DNA of 64,000 bases from Metallyticus violacea (taxonomy: Eukaryota > Arthropoda > Insecta > Mantodea > Metallyticidae), in NCBI GenBank assembly GCA_030762175.1, contig JAUJEO010000019.1:3974001-4038000 (forward strand). Direction: 5' to 3'. Shown here piece by piece: positions 23,510-37,000 of this stretch. Position 1 is the first letter of the stretch; each line of letters opens with the position of its first letter. The notes under the pieces were generated by a model. The model worked only from the letters and a program-made list of their open reading frames with translations, was not told the DNA's origin and made no database searches. Made by a program: the position numbers and the translations under genes.

Positions 23510-26500
23510 ACTAGTATAATGAAAGAGAACCAGTTATCTCAAATAAGAACGGAAAAAAAGTGATACAAACGAAGTTTCCAAACTTAAAAAAAAAAGTTTT
23601 TTCGTTTCGAGATTCTTTGCGCATAATATGCTTTTCTGGGGCTATCATACTTGTATAATGAAAGAGAACCAGTTATCTCAAATAAGAACGGAAAAAAAGT
23701 GATTCAAACGAAGTTTCCAAACTTCGAAAAAAAATTTTTTTCTTTTCGAGATTCTTTGCGCATAATATGCTTTTCTGAGGCTATCAAACTAGTATAATGA
23801 AAGAGAACCAGTTATCTCAAATAAGATTGGAAAAAAAGTGATTCTAAGGAAGTTTCCAAACTTCGAAAAAAATTTTTTTTCATTTCGAGATTCCTTGCGC
23901 ATAATATGCTTTTCTGAGGCTATCAAACTACTATAATGAAAGAGAACCAGTTATTTCAAATAAGAACGGAAAAAAGTGATTCAAACGACGTTTCCAAACT
24001 TCTAAAAATTTTTTTTTTATTTTCGAGATTCTTTGCGCATAATATGCTTTTCTGAGGCTATATAATTAGTATAATGAAAGAGAACCAGTTATCTCAAACA
24101 AGAACAGAAAAAAAAGTGATTCTAACGTAGTTTCCAAACTTCGAAAAAAATTTGTTTTCTTTTCGAGATTCTTTGCGCATAATATGCTTTTCTGAGGCTA
24201 TCAAACTAGTATAATGAAAGAGAACCAGTTATCTCAAATAAGAATGGAAAAAAAGTGATTCTAACGAAATTTCCAAACTTCGAAAAAATTTTTTTTTCCT
24301 TTCGAGATTCTTTGCGCATAATATGCTTTACTGAGGCTATCAAACTAGTATAATGAAAGAGAACCAGTTATCTCAAATAAGAACGGAAAAAAAGTGATAC
24401 AAACGAAGTTTCCAAACTTAAAAAAAAAATTTTTTCGTTTCGAGATTCTTTGCGCATAATATGCTTTTCTGAGGCTATCAAACTGGTATAATGAAAGAGA
24501 ACCAGTTATCTCAAACAAGAACAGAAAAAAAAGTGATTCTAACGTAGTTTCCAAAGTTCGAAAAAAATTTGTTTTCTTTTCGAGATTCTTTGCCCATAAT
24601 ATGCTTTACTGAGGCTATTAAATTAGTATAATGAAAGAGAACCAGTTATCTCAAATAAGAACGGAAAAAAAGTGATACAAACGAAGTTTCCAAACTTCAA
24701 AAAAAAATTTTTTTGGTTTCGAGATTCTTTGCGCATAATATGCTTTTCTGAGGCTATCAAACTAGTATAATGAAAGAGAACCAGTTATCTCAAATAAGAA
24801 CGGAAAAAAGTGATTCTAACGAAGTTTCCAAACTTCAAAAAAAATTTTTTTTCGTTTCGAGATTCTTTGCGCATAATATGCTTTTCTGAGGCTATCAAAC
24901 TAGGATAATGAAAGAGAACCAGTTATCTCAAATAAGAACGGAAAAAAAGTGATTCTAACGAAGTTTCCAGACTTCAGAAAAAATTTTTTTTCTTTTCGAG
25001 ATTCTTTGCGCATAAAATGCTTCTTTGAGGGTATCAAACTAGTATAATGAAAGAGAACCAGTTATCTCAAACAAGAACGGAAAAAAAGTGATTCTAACGC
25101 AGTTTCCAAACTTTTTTTTCTTTTCGAGATTCTTTGCGCATAATATGCTTTTCTGAGGCTATCAAACTGTATAATGAAAGAGAACCAGTTATCTCAAATA
25201 AGAACGGAAAAAAGTGATTCAAACGACGTTTCCAAACTTCGAAAAAAATTTTTTTTCTTTTCGAGATTTGCGCATAATATGCTTTACTGAGGCTATCAAA
25301 CTAGTATAATGAAAGAGAACCAGTTATCTCAAATAAGAACGGAAAAAAAGTGTTTCTAACGAAGTTTCCAAACTTCGCAAAAAATTTTTTTTTCTTTTCG
25401 AGATTCTTTGCGCATAATATGCTTTACTGAGGCTATCAAACTAGTATAATGAAAGAGAACCAGTTATCTCAAATAAGAACGGAAAAAAAGTGATACAAAC
25501 GAAGTTTCCAAACTTCAAAAAAAAATTTTTTTCTTTTCGAGATTCTTTGCGCATAATATGCTTTACTGAGGCTATCAAACTAGTATAATGAAAGAGAACC
25601 AGTTATCTCAAATAAGAACGGAAAAAAAGTGATACAAACGAAGTTTCCAAACTTAAAAAAAAAAGTTTTTTCGTTTCGAGATTCTTTGCGCATAATATGC
25701 TTTTCTGGGGCTATCATACTTGTATAATGAAAGAGAACCAGTTATCTCAAATAAGAACGGAAAAAAAGTGATTCAAACGAAGTTTCCAAACTTCGAAAAA
25801 AAATTTTTTTCTTTTCGAGATTCTTTGCGCATAATATGCTTTTCTGAGGCTATCAAACTAGTATAATGAAAGAGAACCAGTTATCTCAAATAAGATTGGA
25901 AAAAAAGTGATTCTAAGGAAGTTTCCAAACTTCGAAAAAAATTTTTTTTCATTTCGAGATTCCTTGCGCATAATATGCTTTTCTGAGGCTATCAAACTAC
26001 TATAATGAAAGAGAACCAGTTATCTCAAATAAGAACGGAAAAAAGTGATTCAAACGACGTTTCCAAACTTCTAAAAATTTTTTTTTTATTTTCGAGATTC
26101 TTTGCGCATAATATGCTTTTCTGAGGCTATATAATTAGTATAATGAAAGAGAACCAATTATCTCAAATAAGAACGGAAAAAAAGTGATTCTAACGAAGTT
26201 TCCGAACATCGAAAAAAAAAATTTTTTTTTCGAGATTCTTTGCGCATAATATGATTTTCTGAGGTTATCAAACTAGTATAATGAGAGATTACGAGTTATC
26301 TCAAATAAGAATGGAAAAAAAGTGATTCTAACGAAATTTCCAAACTTCGAAAAATTTTTTTTTTCCTTTCGAGATTCTTTGCGCATAATATGCTTTACTG
26401 AGGCTATCAAACTAGTATAATGAAAGAGAACCAGTTATCTCAAATAAGAACGGAAAAAAAGTGATACAAACGAAGTTTCCAAACTTAAAAAAAAAATTTT

Positions 26501-27410
26501 TTCGTTTCGAGATTCTTTGCGCATAATATGCTTTTCTGAGGCTATCAAACTGGTATAATGAAAGAGAACCAGTTATCTCAAACAAGAACAGAAAAAAAAG
26601 TGATTCTAACGTAGTTTCCAAACTTCGAAAAAAATTTGTTTTCTTTTCGAGATTCTTTGCCCATAATATGCTTTACTGAGGCTATTAAATTAGTATAATG
26701 AAAGAGAACCAGTTATCTCAAATAAGAACGGAAAAAAAGTGATACAAACGAAGTTTCCAAACTTCAAAAAAAAATTTTTTTGGTTTCGAGATTCTTTGCG
26801 CATAATATGCTTTTCTGAGGCTATCAAACTAGTATAATGAAAGAGAACCAGTTATCTCAAATAAGAACGGAAAAAAAGTGATTCAAACGAAGTTTCCAAA
26901 CTTCGAAAAAAAATTTTTTTCTTTTCGAGATTCTTTGCGCATAATATGCTTTTCTGAGGCTATCAAACTAGTATAATGAAAGAGAACCAGTTATCTCAAA
27001 TAAGATTGGAAAAAAAGTGATTCTAAGGAAGTTTCCAAACTTCGAAAAAAATTTTTTTTCATTTCGAGATTCCTTGCGCATAATATGCTTTTCTGAGGCT
27101 ATCAAACTACTACAATGAAAGAGAACCAGTTATCTCAAATAAGAACGGAAAAAAGTGATTCAAACGACGTTTCCAAACTTCTAAAAATTTTTTTTTTATT
27201 TTCGAGATTCTTTGCGCATAATATGCTTTTCTGAGGCTATATAATTAGTATAATGAAAGAGAACCAGTTATCTCAAATAAGAACGGAAAAAAAGTGATTC
27301 TAACGAAGTTTCCGAACATCGAAAAAAAAAATTTTTTTTTCGAGATTCTTTGCGCATAATATGATTTTCTGAGGTTATCAAACTAGTATAATGAGAGATT
27401 ACGAGTTATC
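23510..27410 (+). repeat. 15- and 8-monomer duplications
   Basis: 23,510-24,080 recurs at 25,580-26,150, and 24,230-24,760 at 26,300-26,830, both at an offset of 2,067 (15 monomers). Within the second copy, the stretch between carries the 'ccgaacatcg' / 'atgagagattacgag' monomers where the first copy carries 'ctcaaacaagaacag'. 26,840-27,400 then repeats about 25,730-26,290 (about 1,110 bp, 8 monomers). Confidence 0.75.
25007..25276 (+). repeat. Three-indel marker haplotype, copy 2
   Basis: Same three deletions, with the 11 bp one at 25,107. It is preceded by the 'taggataatg' / 'ccagacttcag' monomer at about 24,901, which the copy at 20.7 kb lacks. Confidence 0.85.
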
Positions 27411-27416
27411 TCAAAC
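27404..27416 (+). other. Chimeric-monomer junction
   Basis: The monomer begins as the 'atgagagattacgag' subtype (left mark ending near 27,403) and switches to 'ctcaaacaagaacag' (right mark at about 27,417), normally found in a different monomer (for example 24,508 and 26,577). The exchange lies in the shared 'ttatctcaaa'. It joins the 8-monomer repeat on the left to a segment resembling 24.5 kb onward. Confidence 0.7.
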
Positions 27417-27768
27417 AAGAACAGAAAAAAAAGTGATTCTAACGTAGTTTCCAAACTTCGAAAAAAATTTGTTTTCTTTTCGAGATTCTTTGCCCATAAT
27501 ATGCTTTACTGAGGCTATTAAATTAGTATAATGAAAGAGAACCAGTTATCTCAAATAAGAACGGAAAAAAAGTGATACAAACGAAGTTTCCAAACTTCAA
27601 AAAAAAATTTTTTTGGTTTCGAGATTCTTTGCGCATAATATGCTTTTCTGAGGCTATCAAACTAGGATAATGAAAGAGAACCAGTTATCTCAAATAAGAA
27701 CGGAAAAAAAGTGATTCTAACGAAGTTTCCAGACTTCAGAAAAAATTTTTTTTCTTTTCGAGATTCTT

Positions 27769-28038
27769 TGCGCATAAAATGCTTCTTTGAGGGTATCAAA
27801 CTAGTATAATGAAAGAGAACCAGTTATCTCAAACAAGAACGGAAAAAAAGTGATTCTAACGCAGTTTCCAAACTTTTTTTTCTTTTCGAGATTCTTTGCG
27901 CATAATATGCTTTTCTGAGGCTATCAAACTGTATAATGAAAGAGAACCAGTTATCTCAAATAAGAACGGAAAAAAGTGATTCAAACGACGTTTCCAAACT
28001 TCGAAAAAAATTTTTTTTCTTTTCGAGATTTGCGCATA
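27769..28038 (+). repeat. Three-indel marker haplotype, copy 3
   Basis: 11 bp deletion at 27,869, preceded by the 'taggataatg' monomer at 27,663. The next monomer has the private change 'cttctcaaaaaatt' (about 28,136) where other copies have 'cttcgcaaaaaatt'. Confidence 0.85.
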
Positions 28039-28487
28039 ATATGCTTTACTGAGGCTATCAAACTAGTATAATGAAAGAGAACTAGTTATCTCAAATAAGA
28101 ACGGAAAAAAAGTGTTTCTAACGAAGTTTCCAAACTTCTCAAAAAATTTTTTTTTCTTTTCGAGATTCTTTGCGCATAATATGCTTTACTGAGGCTATCA
28201 AACTAGTATAATGAAAGAGAACCAGTTATCTCAAATAAGAACGGAAAAAAAGTGATACAAACGAAGTTTCCAAACTACAAAAAAAAATTTTTTTCTTTTC
28301 GAGATTCTTTGCGCATAATATGCTTTTCTGAGGCTATCAAACTAGTATAATGAAAGAGAACCAGTTATCTCAAACAAGAACGGAAAAAAGTGATTCAAAC
28401 GACGTTTCCAATCTTCGAAAAAAAATTTTTTTCTTTTCGAGATTCTTTGCGCATAATATGCTTTACTGAGGCTATCAAACTAGTATA

Positions 28488-30470
28488 ATGAAAGAGAACC
28501 AGTTATCTCAAATAAGAACGGAAAAAAGTGATTTAAACGACGTTTCCAAACTTCGAAAAAAATTTTTTTTCTTTTCGAGATTCTTTGCGCATAATATGCT
28601 TTACTTAGGCTATCAAACTAGTACAATGAAAGAGAACCAGTTATCTCAAATAAGAACGGAAAAAAGTGATTCTAACGAAGTTTCCAAACTTGGAAAACAT
28701 TTTTTTTCTTTTCGAGATTCTTTGCGCATAATATGCTTTTCTGAGGCTATCAAACTACTATAATGAAAGAGAACCAGTTATCTCAAATAAGAACGGAAAA
28801 AAGTGATTCAAACAACGTTTCCAAACTTCTAAAAATTTTTTTTTATTTTCGACATTCTTTGCGCATAATATGCTTTTCTGAGGCTATATAATTAGTATAA
28901 TGAAAGAGAACCAGTTATCTCAAATAAGAACGGAAAAAAAGTGATTCTAACGAAGTTTCCGAACATCGAAAAAAAATTTTTTTTTTCGAGATTCTTTGCG
29001 CATAATATGATTTTCTGAGGCTATCAAACTAGTATAATGAGAGATTACCAGTTATCTCAAATAAGAATGGAAAAAAAGTGATTCTAATGAAGTTTCCAAA
29101 CTTCAAAAAAAATTTTTTTTCGTTTCGAGATTCTTTGCGCATAATATGCTTTTCTGAGGCTATCAAACTAGTATAATGAAAGAGAACCAGTTATCTCAAA
29201 TAAGAACGGAAAAAAAGTGATTCTAACGAAGTTTCCAAACTTCGAAAAAAATTTTTTTTCGTTTCGAGATTCTTTGCGCATAATATGCTTTACTGAGGCT
29301 ATCAAATTAGTATAATGAAAGAGAACCAGTTATCTCAAATAAGAACGCAAAAAAAGTGATACAAACGAAGTTTCCAAACTTCAAAAAAAAATTTTTTTCG
29401 TTTCGAGATTCTTTGCGCATAATATGCTTTTCTTAGGCTATCAAACTAGTATAATGAAAGAGAACCAGTTATCTCAAACAAGAACGGAAAAAAAGTGATT
29501 CTAACGAAGTTTCCAAACTTCGAAAAAAATTTTTCTTCTTTTCGAGATTCTTTGCGCATAATATGCTTTTCTGGGGCTATCAAACTAGTATAATGAAAGA
29601 GAACCAGTTATCTCAAATAAGAACGGAAAAAAAGTGATTCAAACGAAGTTTACAAACTTGGAAAAAAAAATTTTTTCTTTTCGAGATTCTTTGCCCATAA
29701 TATGCTTTTCTGGGGCTATCATACTTGTATAATGAAAGAGAACCAGTTATCTCAAATAAGAACGGAAAAAAAGTGATTCTAACGAAGTTTCCAAACTTCG
29801 AAAAAATTTTTTTTCTTTTCGAGATTCCTTACGCATAATATGCTTTTCTGAGGCTATCAAAGTAGTATAATGAAAGAGAACCAGTTATCTCAAATAAGAA
29901 CGGAAAAAAAGTGATACAAACGAAGTTTCCAAACTTATAAAATTTTTTTTTTATTTTCGAGATTCTTTGCGCATAATATGCTTTTCTGAGGCTATATAAT
30001 TAGTATAATGAAAGAGAACCAGTTATCTCAAATAAGAACAGAAAAAAAGTGATTCTAACGAAGTTTCCGAACATCGAAAATAAATTTTTTTTTTCGAGAT
30101 TCTTTGCGCATAATATGATTTTCTGAGGCTATCAAACTAGTATAATGAGAGATTACCAGTTATCTCAAATAAGAATGGAAAAAAAGTGATTCTAATGAAG
30201 TTTCCAAACTTCGAAAAAAATTTTTTTTCTTTTCAAGATTCTTTGCGCATAATTTGCTTTTCTGTGGCTATCAAACTAGTATAATGAAAGAGAAGCAGTT
30301 ATCTCAAATAAGAACGGAAAAAAAGTGATTCTAACGAAGTTTCCAAACTTCGAAAAAAATTTTTTTTCTTTTCGAGATTCTTTGCGCATAATATGCTTTA
30401 CTGAGGCTATCAAATTAGTATAATGAAAGAGAACCAGTTATCTCAAATAAGAACGGAAATAAATTGATTC
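28488..30470 (+). repeat. Segment repeated at 32,071-34,056 (26 monomers)
   Basis: From 'gatttaaacgacg' and 'cttggaaaacatttt' through 'gcttttctggggc', 'aagtttacaaacttgg' and the 'gagattaccag' module, the order is the same at an offset of 3,583. The same segment appears a third time at 37,039-39,025. Small differences include 'ctcaaacaagaacgg' after 'ttcttaggc' (29,430) where the second copy has 'ttctgaggc' (about 33,015). Confidence 0.8.
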
Positions 30471-33400
30471 AAACGAAGTTTCCAAACTTCGAAAAAAATT
30501 TTTTTCTTTTCGAGATTCTTTGCGCATAATATGCTTTTCAAGGCTATCAAACTAGTATAATGAAAGAGAACCAGTTATCTCAAATAAGAAAGGAAAAAAA
30601 GTGATTCTAACGAAGTTTCCAAACTTCGAAATAAATTTTTTTTCCTTTCGAGATTCTTTGCGCATAATATGCTTTACTGAGGCTATCAAACTAGTATAAT
30701 GAAAGAGAACCAGTTATCTCAAATAAGAACGGAAAAAAAGTGATACAAACGAAGTTTCCAAACTTAAAAAAAAAAGTTTTTTCGTTTCGAGATTCTTTGC
30801 GCATAATATGCTTTTCTGGGGCTATCATACTTGTATAATGAAAGAGAACCAGTTATCTCAAATAAGAACGGAAAAAAAGTGATTCTAACGAAGTTTCCAA
30901 ACTTCGAAAAAATTTTTTTTCTTTTCGAGATTCTTTACGCATAATAATCTTTTCTGAGGCTATCAAAGTAGTATAATGAAAGAGAACCAGTTATCTCAAA
31001 TAAGAACGGAAAAAAGTGATACAAACGAAGTTTCCAAACTTCAAAAAAATTTTTTTTTCGTTTCGAGATTCTTTGCGCATAATATGCTTTTCTGAGGCTA
31101 TCAAACTAGTATAATGAAAGAGAACCAGTTTTCTCAAACAAGAACGGAAAAAAAGTGATACAAACGAAGTTTCCAAACTTCAAAAAAAAATTTTTTTCGT
31201 TTCGAGATTCTTTGCCCATAATATGCTTTTCTGAGGCTATCAAACTAGTATAATGAAAGAGAACCAGTTATCTCAAATAAGAACGGAAAAAAAGTGATTC
31301 TAACGAAGTTTCCAAACTTCAAAAAAAAATTTTTTTCGTTTCGAGATTCTTTGCGCATAATATGCTTTTCTGAGGCTATCAAACTAGGATAATGAAAGAG
31401 AACCAGTTATCTCAAATAAGAACGGAAAAAAAGTGATTCTAACGAAGTTTCCAGACTTCAGAAAAAATTTTTTTTCTTTTCGAGATTCTTTGCGCATAAA
31501 ATGCTTCTTTGAGGGTATCAAACTAGTATAATGAAAGAGAACCAGTTATCTCAAACAAGAACGGAAAAAAAGTGATTCTAACGCAGTTTCCAAACTTTTT
31601 TTTCTTTTCGAGATTCTTTGCGCATAATATGCTTTTCTGAGGCTATCAAACTGTATAATGAAAGAGAACCAGTTATCTCAAATAAGAACGGAAAAAAGTG
31701 ATTCAAACGACGTTTCCAAACTTCGAAAAAAATTTTTTTTCTTTTCGAGATTTGCGCATAATATACTTTACTGAGGCTATCAAACTAGTATAATGAAAGA
31801 GAACCAGTTATCTCAAATAAGAACGGAAAAAAAGTGATACAAACGAAGTTTCCAAACTTCAAAAAAAAATTTTTTTCTTTTCGAGATTCTTTGCGCATAA
31901 TATGCTTTTCTGAGGCTATCAAACTAGTATAATGAAAGAGAACCAGTTATCTCAAACAAGAACGGAAAAAAAGTGATTCAAACGACGTTTCCAAACTTCG
32001 AAAAAAAAATTTTTTCTTTTCGAGATTCTTTGCGCATAATATGGTTTACTGAGGCTATCAAACTAGTATAATGAAAGAGAACCAGTTATCTCAAATAAGA
32101 ACGGAAAAAAGTGATTTAAACGACGTTTCCAAACTTCGAAAAAATTTTTTTTTCTTTTCGAGATTCTTTGCGCATAATATGCTTTACTTAGGCTATCAAA
32201 CTAGTACAATGAAAGAGAACCAGTTATCTCAAATAAGAACGGAAAAAAGTGATTCTAACGAAGTTTCCAAACTTGGAAAACATTTTTTTTCTTTTCGAGA
32301 TTCTTTGCGCATAATATGCTTTTCTGAGGCTATCAAACTACTATAATGAAAGAGAACCAGTTATCTCAAATAAGAACGGAAAAAAGTGATTCAAACAACG
32401 TTTCCAAACTTCTAAAAATTTTTTTTTATTTTCGAGATTCTTTGCGCATAATATGCTTTTCTGAGGCTATATAATTAGTATAATGAAAGAGAACCAGTTA
32501 TCTCAAATAAGAACGGAAAAAAAGTGATTCTAACGAAGTTTCCGAACATCGAAAAAAATTTTTTTTTTTCGAGATTCTTTGCGCATAATATGATTTTCTG
32601 AGGCTATCAAACTAGTATAATGAGAGATTACCAGTTATCTCAAATAAGAATGGAAAAAAAGTGATTCTAATGAAGTTTCCAAACTTCAAAAAAAATTTTT
32701 TTTCGTTTCGAGATTCTTTGCGCATAATATGCTTTTCTGAGGCTATCAAACTAGTATAATGAAAGAGAACCAGTTATCTCAAATAAGAACGGAAAAAAAG
32801 TGATTCTAACGAAGTTTCCAAACTTCGAAAAAAATTTTTTTTCGTTTCGAGATTCTTTGCGCATAATATGCTTTACTGAGGCTATCAAATTAGTATAATG
32901 AAAGAGAACCAGTTATCTCAAATAAGAACGCAAAAAAAGTGATACAAACGAAGTTTCCAAACTTCAAAAAAAAATTTTTTTCGTTTCGAGATTCTTTGCG
33001 CATAATATGCTTTTCTGAGGCTATCAAACTAGTATAATGAAAGAGAACCAGTTATCTCAAACAAGAACGGAAAAAAAGTGATTCTAACGAAGTTTCCAAA
33101 CTTCGAAAAAAATTTTTCTTCTTTTCGAGATTCTTTGCGCATAATATGCTTTTCTGGGGCTATCAAACTAGTATAATGAAAGAGAACCAGTTATCTCAAA
33201 TAAGAACGGAAAAAAAGTGATTCAAACGAAGTTTACAAACTTGGAAAAAAAAATTTTTTCTTTTCGAGATTCTTTGCCCATAATATGCTTTTCTGGGGCT
33301 ATCATACTTGTATAATGAAAGAGAACCAGTTATCTCAAATAAGAACGGAAAAAAAGTGATTCTAACGAAGTTTCCAAACTTCGAAAAAATTTTTTTTCTT

Positions 33401-34065
33401 TTCGAGATTCCTTACGCATAATATGCTTTTCTGAGGCTATCAAAGTAGTATAATGAAAGAGAACCAGTTATCTCAAATAAGAACGGAAAAAAAGTGATAC
33501 AAACGAAGTTTCCAAACTTATAAAATTTTTTTTTTATTTTCGAGATTCTTTGCGCATAATATGCTTTTCTGAGGCTATATAATTAGTATAATGAAAGAGA
33601 ACCAGTTATCTCAAATAAGAACAGAAAAAAAGTGATTCTAACGAAGTTTCCGAACATCGAAAATAAATTTTTTTTTTCGAGATTCTTTGCGCATAATATG
33701 ATTTTCTGAGGCTATCAAACTAGTATAATGAGAGATTACCAGTTATCTCAAATAAGAATGGAAAAAAAGTGATTCTAATGAAGTTTCCAAACTTCGAAAA
33801 AAATTTTTTTTCTTTTCAAGATTCTTTGCGCATAATTTGCTTTTCTGTGGCTATCAAACTAGTATAATGAAAGAGAAGCAGTTATCTCAAATAAGAACGG
33901 AAAAAAAGTGATTCTAACGAAGTTTCCAAACTTCGAAAAAAATTTTTTTCTTTTCGAGATTCTTTGCGCATAATATGCTTTACTGAGGCTATCAAATTAG
34001 TATAATGAAAGAGAACCAGTTATCTCAAATAAGAACGGAAATAAATTGATTCAAACGAAGTTTCC
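29090..34065 (+). repeat. 4,968 bp (36-monomer) tandem duplication, copy 1
   Basis: 'tcttaggc' at about 29,431 and 34,399, 'aagtttacaaacttgg' near 29,646 and 34,614, and the A-tract-deleted monomer at 31,591 and 36,559 are all 4,968 bp apart. By eye I found only one substitution between the copies ('cgcataaaatg' near 31,493 versus 'cgcatgaaatg' near 36,463). I did not compare every base. Confidence 0.85.
31491..31760 (+). repeat. Three-indel marker haplotype, copy 4
   Basis: 11 bp deletion at 31,591, preceded by the 'taggataatg' monomer near 31,385. It differs from the earlier copies by 'cataatatactttactg' after the 3 bp deletion, and it lacks the following 'aagtgtttctaacg' monomer. Confidence 0.85.
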
Positions 34066-34073
34066 AAACTTCA
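34057..34073 (+). other. Junction of the 4,968 bp duplication, inside the dyad
   Basis: The monomer starts as the 'aaataaattgattcaaacg' subtype, which elsewhere (30,46x, 35,43x, 39,01x) continues 'cttcgaaaaaaa' and 'ttttcgag'. Here it continues as 'cttcaaaaaaaa' and 'cgtttcgag', as at 29,100. The last left-specific base is about 34,056 and the first right-specific base about 34,073, so the exchange lies within 'gaagtttccaaacttc', the two arms of the dyad. Confidence 0.8.
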
Positions 34074-37000
34074 AAAAAAATTTTTTTTCGTTTCGAGATT
34101 CTTTGCGCATAATATGCTTTTCTGAGGCTATCAAACTAGTATAATGAAAGAGAACCAGTTATCTCAAATAAGAACGGAAAAAAAGTGATTCTAACGAAGT
34201 TTCCAAACTTCGAAAAAAATTTTTTTTCGTTTCGAGATTCTTTGCGCATAATATGCTTTACTGAGGCTATCAAATTAGTATAATGAAAGAGAACCAGTTA
34301 TCTCAAATAAGAACGCAAAAAAAGTGATACAAACGAAGTTTCCAAACTTCAAAAAAAAATTTTTTTCGTTTCGAGATTCTTTGCGCATAATATGCTTTTC
34401 TTAGGCTATCAAACTAGTATAATGAAAGAGAACCAGTTATCTCAAACAAGAACGGAAAAAAAGTGATTCTAACGAAGTTTCCAAACTTCGAAAAAAATTT
34501 TTCTTCTTTTCGAGATTCTTTGCGCATAATATGCTTTTCTGGGGCTATCAAACTAGTATAATGAAAGAGAACCAGTTATCTCAAATAAGAACGGAAAAAA
34601 AGTGATTCAAACGAAGTTTACAAACTTGGAAAAAAAAATTTTTTCTTTTCGAGATTCTTTGCCCATAATATGCTTTTCTGGGGCTATCATACTTGTATAA
34701 TGAAAGAGAACCAGTTATCTCAAATAAGAACGGAAAAAAAGTGATTCTAACGAAGTTTCCAAACTTCGAAAAAATTTTTTTTCTTTTCGAGATTCCTTAC
34801 GCATAATATGCTTTTCTGAGGCTATCAAAGTAGTATAATGAAAGAGAACCAGTTATCTCAAATAAGAACGGAAAAAAAGTGATACAAACGAAGTTTCCAA
34901 ACTTATAAAATTTTTTTTTTATTTTCGAGATTCTTTGCGCATAATATGCTTTTCTGAGGCTATATAATTAGTATAATGAAAGAGAACCAGTTATCTCAAA
35001 TAAGAACAGAAAAAAAGTGATTCTAACGAAGTTTCCGAACATCGAAAATAAATTTTTTTTTTCGAGATTCTTTGCGCATAATATGATTTTCTGAGGCTAT
35101 CAAACTAGTATAATGAGAGATTACCAGTTATCTCAAATAAGAATGGAAAAAAAGTGATTCTAATGAAGTTTCCAAACTTCGAAAAAAATTTTTTTTCTTT
35201 TCAAGATTCTTTGCGCATAATTTGCTTTTCTGTGGCTATCAAACTAGTATAATGAAAGAGAAGCAGTTATCTCAAATAAGAACGGAAAAAAAGTGATTCT
35301 AACGAAGTTTCCAAACTTCGAAAAAAATTTTTTTTCTTTTCGAGATTCTTTGCGCATAATATGCTTTACTGAGGCTATCAAATTAGTATAATGAAAGAGA
35401 ACCAGTTATCTCAAATAAGAACGGAAATAAATTGATTCAAACGAAGTTTCCAAACTTCGAAAAAAATTTTTTTCTTTTCGAGATTCTTTGCGCATAATAT
35501 GCTTTTCAAGGCTATCAAACTAGTATAATGAAAGAGAACCAGTTATCTCAAATAAGAAAGGAAAAAAAGTGATTCTAACGAAGTTTCCAAACTTCGAAAT
35601 AAATTTTTTTTCCTTTCGAGATTCTTTGCGCATAATATGCTTTACTGAGGCTATCAAACTAGTATAATGAAAGAGAACCAGTTATCTCAAATAAGAACGG
35701 AAAAAAAGTGATACAAACGAAGTTTCCAAACTTAAAAAAAAAAGTTTTTTCGTTTCGAGATTCTTTGCGCATAATATGCTTTTCTGGGGCTATCATACTT
35801 GTATAATGAAAGAGAACCAGTTATCTCAAATAAGAACGGAAAAAAAGTGATTCTAACGAAGTTTCCAAACTTCGAAAAAATTTTTTTTCTTTTCGAGATT
35901 CTTTACGCATAATAATCTTTTCTGAGGCTATCAAAGTAGTATAATGAAAGAGAACCAGTTATCTCAAATAAGAACGGAAAAAAGTGATACAAACGAAGTT
36001 TCCAAACTTCAAAAAAATTTTTTTTTCGTTTCGAGATTCTTTGCGCATAATATGCTTTTCTGAGGCTATCAAACTAGTATAATGAAAGAGAACCAGTTTT
36101 CTCAAACAAGAACGGAAAAAAAGTGATACAAACGAAGTTTCCAAACTTCAAAAAAAAATTTTTTTCGTTTCGAGATTCTTTGCCCATAATATGCTTTTCT
36201 GAGGCTATCAAACTAGTATAATGAAAGAGAACCAGTTATCTCAAATAAGAACGGAAAAAAAGTGATTCTAACGAAGTTTCCAAACTTCAAAAAAAAATTT
36301 TTTTCGTTTCGAGATTCTTTGCGCATAATATGCTTTTCTGAGGCTATCAAACTAGGATAATGAAAGAGAACCAGTTATCTCAAATAAGAACGGAAAAAAA
36401 GTGATTCTAACGAAGTTTCCAGACTTCAGAAAAAATTTTTTTTCTTTTCGAGATTCTTTGCGCATGAAATGCTTCTTTGAGGGTATCAAACTAGTATAAT
36501 GAAAGAGAACCAGTTATCTCAAACAAGAACGGAAAAAAAGTGATTCTAACGCAGTTTCCAAACTTTTTTTTCTTTTCGAGATTCTTTGCGCATAATATGC
36601 TTTTCTGAGGCTATCAAACTGTATAATGAAAGAGAACCAGTTATCTCAAATAAGAACGGAAAAAAGTGATTCAAACGACGTTTCCAAACTTCGAAAAAAA
36701 TTTTTTTTCTTTTCGAGATTTGCGCATAATATACTTTACTGAGGCTATCAAACTAGTATAATGAAAGAGAACCAGTTATCTCAAATAAGAACGGAAAAAA
36801 AGTGATACAAACGAAGTTTCCAAACTTCAAAAAAAAATTTTTTTCTTTTCGAGATTCTTTGCGCATAATATGCTTTTCTGAGGCTATCAAACTAGTATAA
36901 TGAAAGAGAACCAGTTATCTCAAACAAGAACGGAAAAAAAGTGATTCAAACGACGTTTCCAAACTTCGAAAAAAAAATTTTTTCTTTTCGAGATTCTTTG

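Larger units (their letters stand above)
15900..26720 (+). repeat. Copy A of a long duplicated segment (partner 39.2-64 kb)
   Basis: Many marks recur at +24,563 to +24,565 up to about 22.4 kb: 'acggaacaaaag' at 16,374 and 40,939; 'gatgtttccg' near 15,982 and 40,545; the A-tract-deleted monomer at 20,831 and 45,394. The offset then becomes +24,703 ('tcaaggc' 23,358 and 48,061), +30,777 (from about 24,250 to 25,790, matching 55,030-56,570) and about +37,27x (25,790-26,720, matching 63,060-64,000). Each step is a later gain in the partner. Confidence 0.8.
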
